64,000 bases of DNA from Teratosphaeria epicoccoides (taxonomy: Eukaryota; Ascomycota; Dothideomycetes; Mycosphaerellales; Teratosphaeriaceae), in NCBI GenBank assembly GCA_021401465.1, contig JADDMT010000023.1, forward strand, positions 62,001 through 126,000, written 5' to 3'. Positions 62,952-64,000 of this stretch are shown piece after piece. A program made the position numbers and the translations under genes. The notes below the pieces were generated by a model. The model did no database searches. It saw only the letters and a program-made list of their open reading frames with translations, and was not told the DNA's origin. Positions within the stretch are counted from its first letter, which is position 1. The number at the start of each line of letters is the position of its first letter.

Positions 62952-64000
62952 ATGGTCGCCAGGGTGTTATCACGCAATAGCTCTTCTCTCAGTTTACAGT
63001 CTCCCATCTCAATCTTGTTTTCGCCTTTCCTCCATGTTTACATAGCATTTTACCTTCGTCTACTTTGCTTATTTGATCAAGCGAAGCAACACAGAATCGC
63101 TCCTGCGTTGACTGAATCAGTTCCGCTAGCATGTCATGTGCTCAGCAACAGTCATGCTAGCAACCCTCTATTCCCTGACGGTCTGAAGACGTCAGGACAG
63201 CACAATCCAATTACTGGTCTCCTGCGTCCTTACTCGGACTTTCCGAAGGAGATATCGGGTTCCACAGTGTGGAAAGCAGAGGACTATAGGGACAGTCCTG
63301 AGCAATGTAGGGCAATGACTAAGATTTTACGAAAGAAATGTTGACGGACTTCATTCAGGGACTCACGTCTTTAGCAATATGGAGATCGCTGAGCTCAGCG
63401 ACGCCGCCGATGCCTACATACATGCCGGGCATCCATTGACCGGGATGACCAAAGAACTGTTTCCGCTGCCCAAGCTAGAGTCGTTCTTCGGAGCAGTTAG
63501 AAACGAGACATTGAACGGCAAAGGCATCATTCTCTGCAAGGGAGTGCCAGTTGAGGATTGGGGTCTGCAGAAATCTGCCACAGCTTACATGGGCCTTGGA
63601 GCTTACTTCGGCTACTTCATTAGTCAAAATGATCGCGGACATGTCTTGGGCCACGTGAAAGACTTGGGTGAGGACCCTACCCAAAAGCATAAGGTTCGAA
63701 TCTATCGCACCAACGAAAAGTGAGTAGTGTGTTTGACTCACACTTTTCGACTTATGATTGCATCAGTCAATCAAACGACCGGTCGACCTATTTGATTGCG
63801 TAGTGTGAGAACTGAGCGCTTGGCGATGGGTTTTGATCAATCACGTCACGCCTGTCGGCCACTTGACTGCTTGTTTGACTGATGCAATCAATGCATGTTG
63901 ACAGATGCTTACCATTCCTGCAGACAATACTTCCATACAGACGGCGCAGACCTTGTTGGCCTTCTGTGCATCGCCAAAGCGCTGGAAGGAGGGGAGTCGG
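62952..64000 (+). CDS. TauD/TfdA-like (clavaminate synthase-like) Fe(II)/2-oxoglutarate dioxygenase, partial
   Basis: The 3' end lies outside the window. Exons read to 63306, then 63359-63719, then 63924 to the edge; the introns are 52 and 204 bp. The first junction creates SPEQWTHVFSNMEIAELSDA, which fits the family where unspliced sequence does not. Conserved blocks are NPLFPDGLKTSG, FPKEISGSTVWKAEDY, GKGIILCKGVPVEDWG, MGLGAYFGYFISQNDRG and HVLGHVKDLGEDPTQ. After the second junction comes QYFHTDGADLVGLLCIAKAL, where HTD supplies two iron ligands. Family enzymes oxidise small molecules with 2-oxoglutarate; the substrate is unknown. The start is uncertain: the ATG at 62952 is the first in frame, but the pyrimidine-rich stretch at 62975-63045 looks like a promoter or leader, so the true start may be further downstream or on another exon. 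Confidence 0.82.
63755..63890. repeat. Perfect 16-bp inverted repeat inside an intron
   Basis: The arms at 63755-63770 (TGATTGCATCAGTCAA) and 63875-63890 are exact reverse complements, separated by 104 bp. Both lie within the 204-bp intron of the TauD-like gene, which is about four times longer than typical introns here. Confidence 0.93.

Overview
This is nuclear DNA of a filamentous ascomycete (Pezizomycotina). The class is probably Dothideomycetes, but that is an inference from overall gene content. Evidence: about 25 protein genes on both strands, many split by short GT-AG introns (about 47-65 bp, a few 140-200 bp); core eukaryotic genes (complex I, RNA polymerase I/III, spliceosome, SNARE, V-ATPase assembly); and families typical of filamentous fungi (HET domain, Zn2Cys6 regulator, DUF7707 cell-surface protein, SIT siderophore transporter). 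I see no operon logic, phage or CRISPR. Gene models were built by eye: ORFs were joined at splice sites that keep frame and restore the known family sequence.

Layout. 1-4 kb: the 5' part of a YPT35-like PX-domain gene running off the left edge, a DUF7707 GPI-anchored protein, and the t-SNARE Sec9. 4.7-18 kb is accessory in character: a broken HET gene, a SIT siderophore transporter diverging from a membrane-anchored S33 peptidase, OGG1, a decayed GH3 beta-glucosidase, a GT8 glycosyltransferase and a decayed tRNA-Lys. 18-43 kb is a dense housekeeping block: NUO49, RPC40, SNU114, ERG10, a DUF423 protein, ERO1, VPS8, a DUF3752 protein, a single-pass membrane protein, CIA2 and a Zn2Cys6 regulator. 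44.4-45.4 kb is a decayed Dal5-type permease. 46-64 kb: methylmalonate-semialdehyde dehydrogenase, calnexin, FUN30, VMA21, a DUF2406 protein, an F-box-like ORF, U2AF65, a small unknown gene and the 5' part of a TauD-like dioxygenase running off the right edge.

Themes. Several genes serve the secretory and endolysosomal system: YPT35, SEC9, VPS8, ERO1, calnexin and VMA21. Many housekeeping genes are arranged as divergent pairs with 240-800 bp between start codons. They are spread along the window and nothing suggests co-regulated clusters.

I did not find a convincing new biological system. The most unusual items are three protein pseudogenes that still show how they broke, a run of 35 G residues directly after the DUF423 stop codon, a hairpin-forming intron in the TauD-like gene, and two minisatellites in the ERO1-VPS8 interval.
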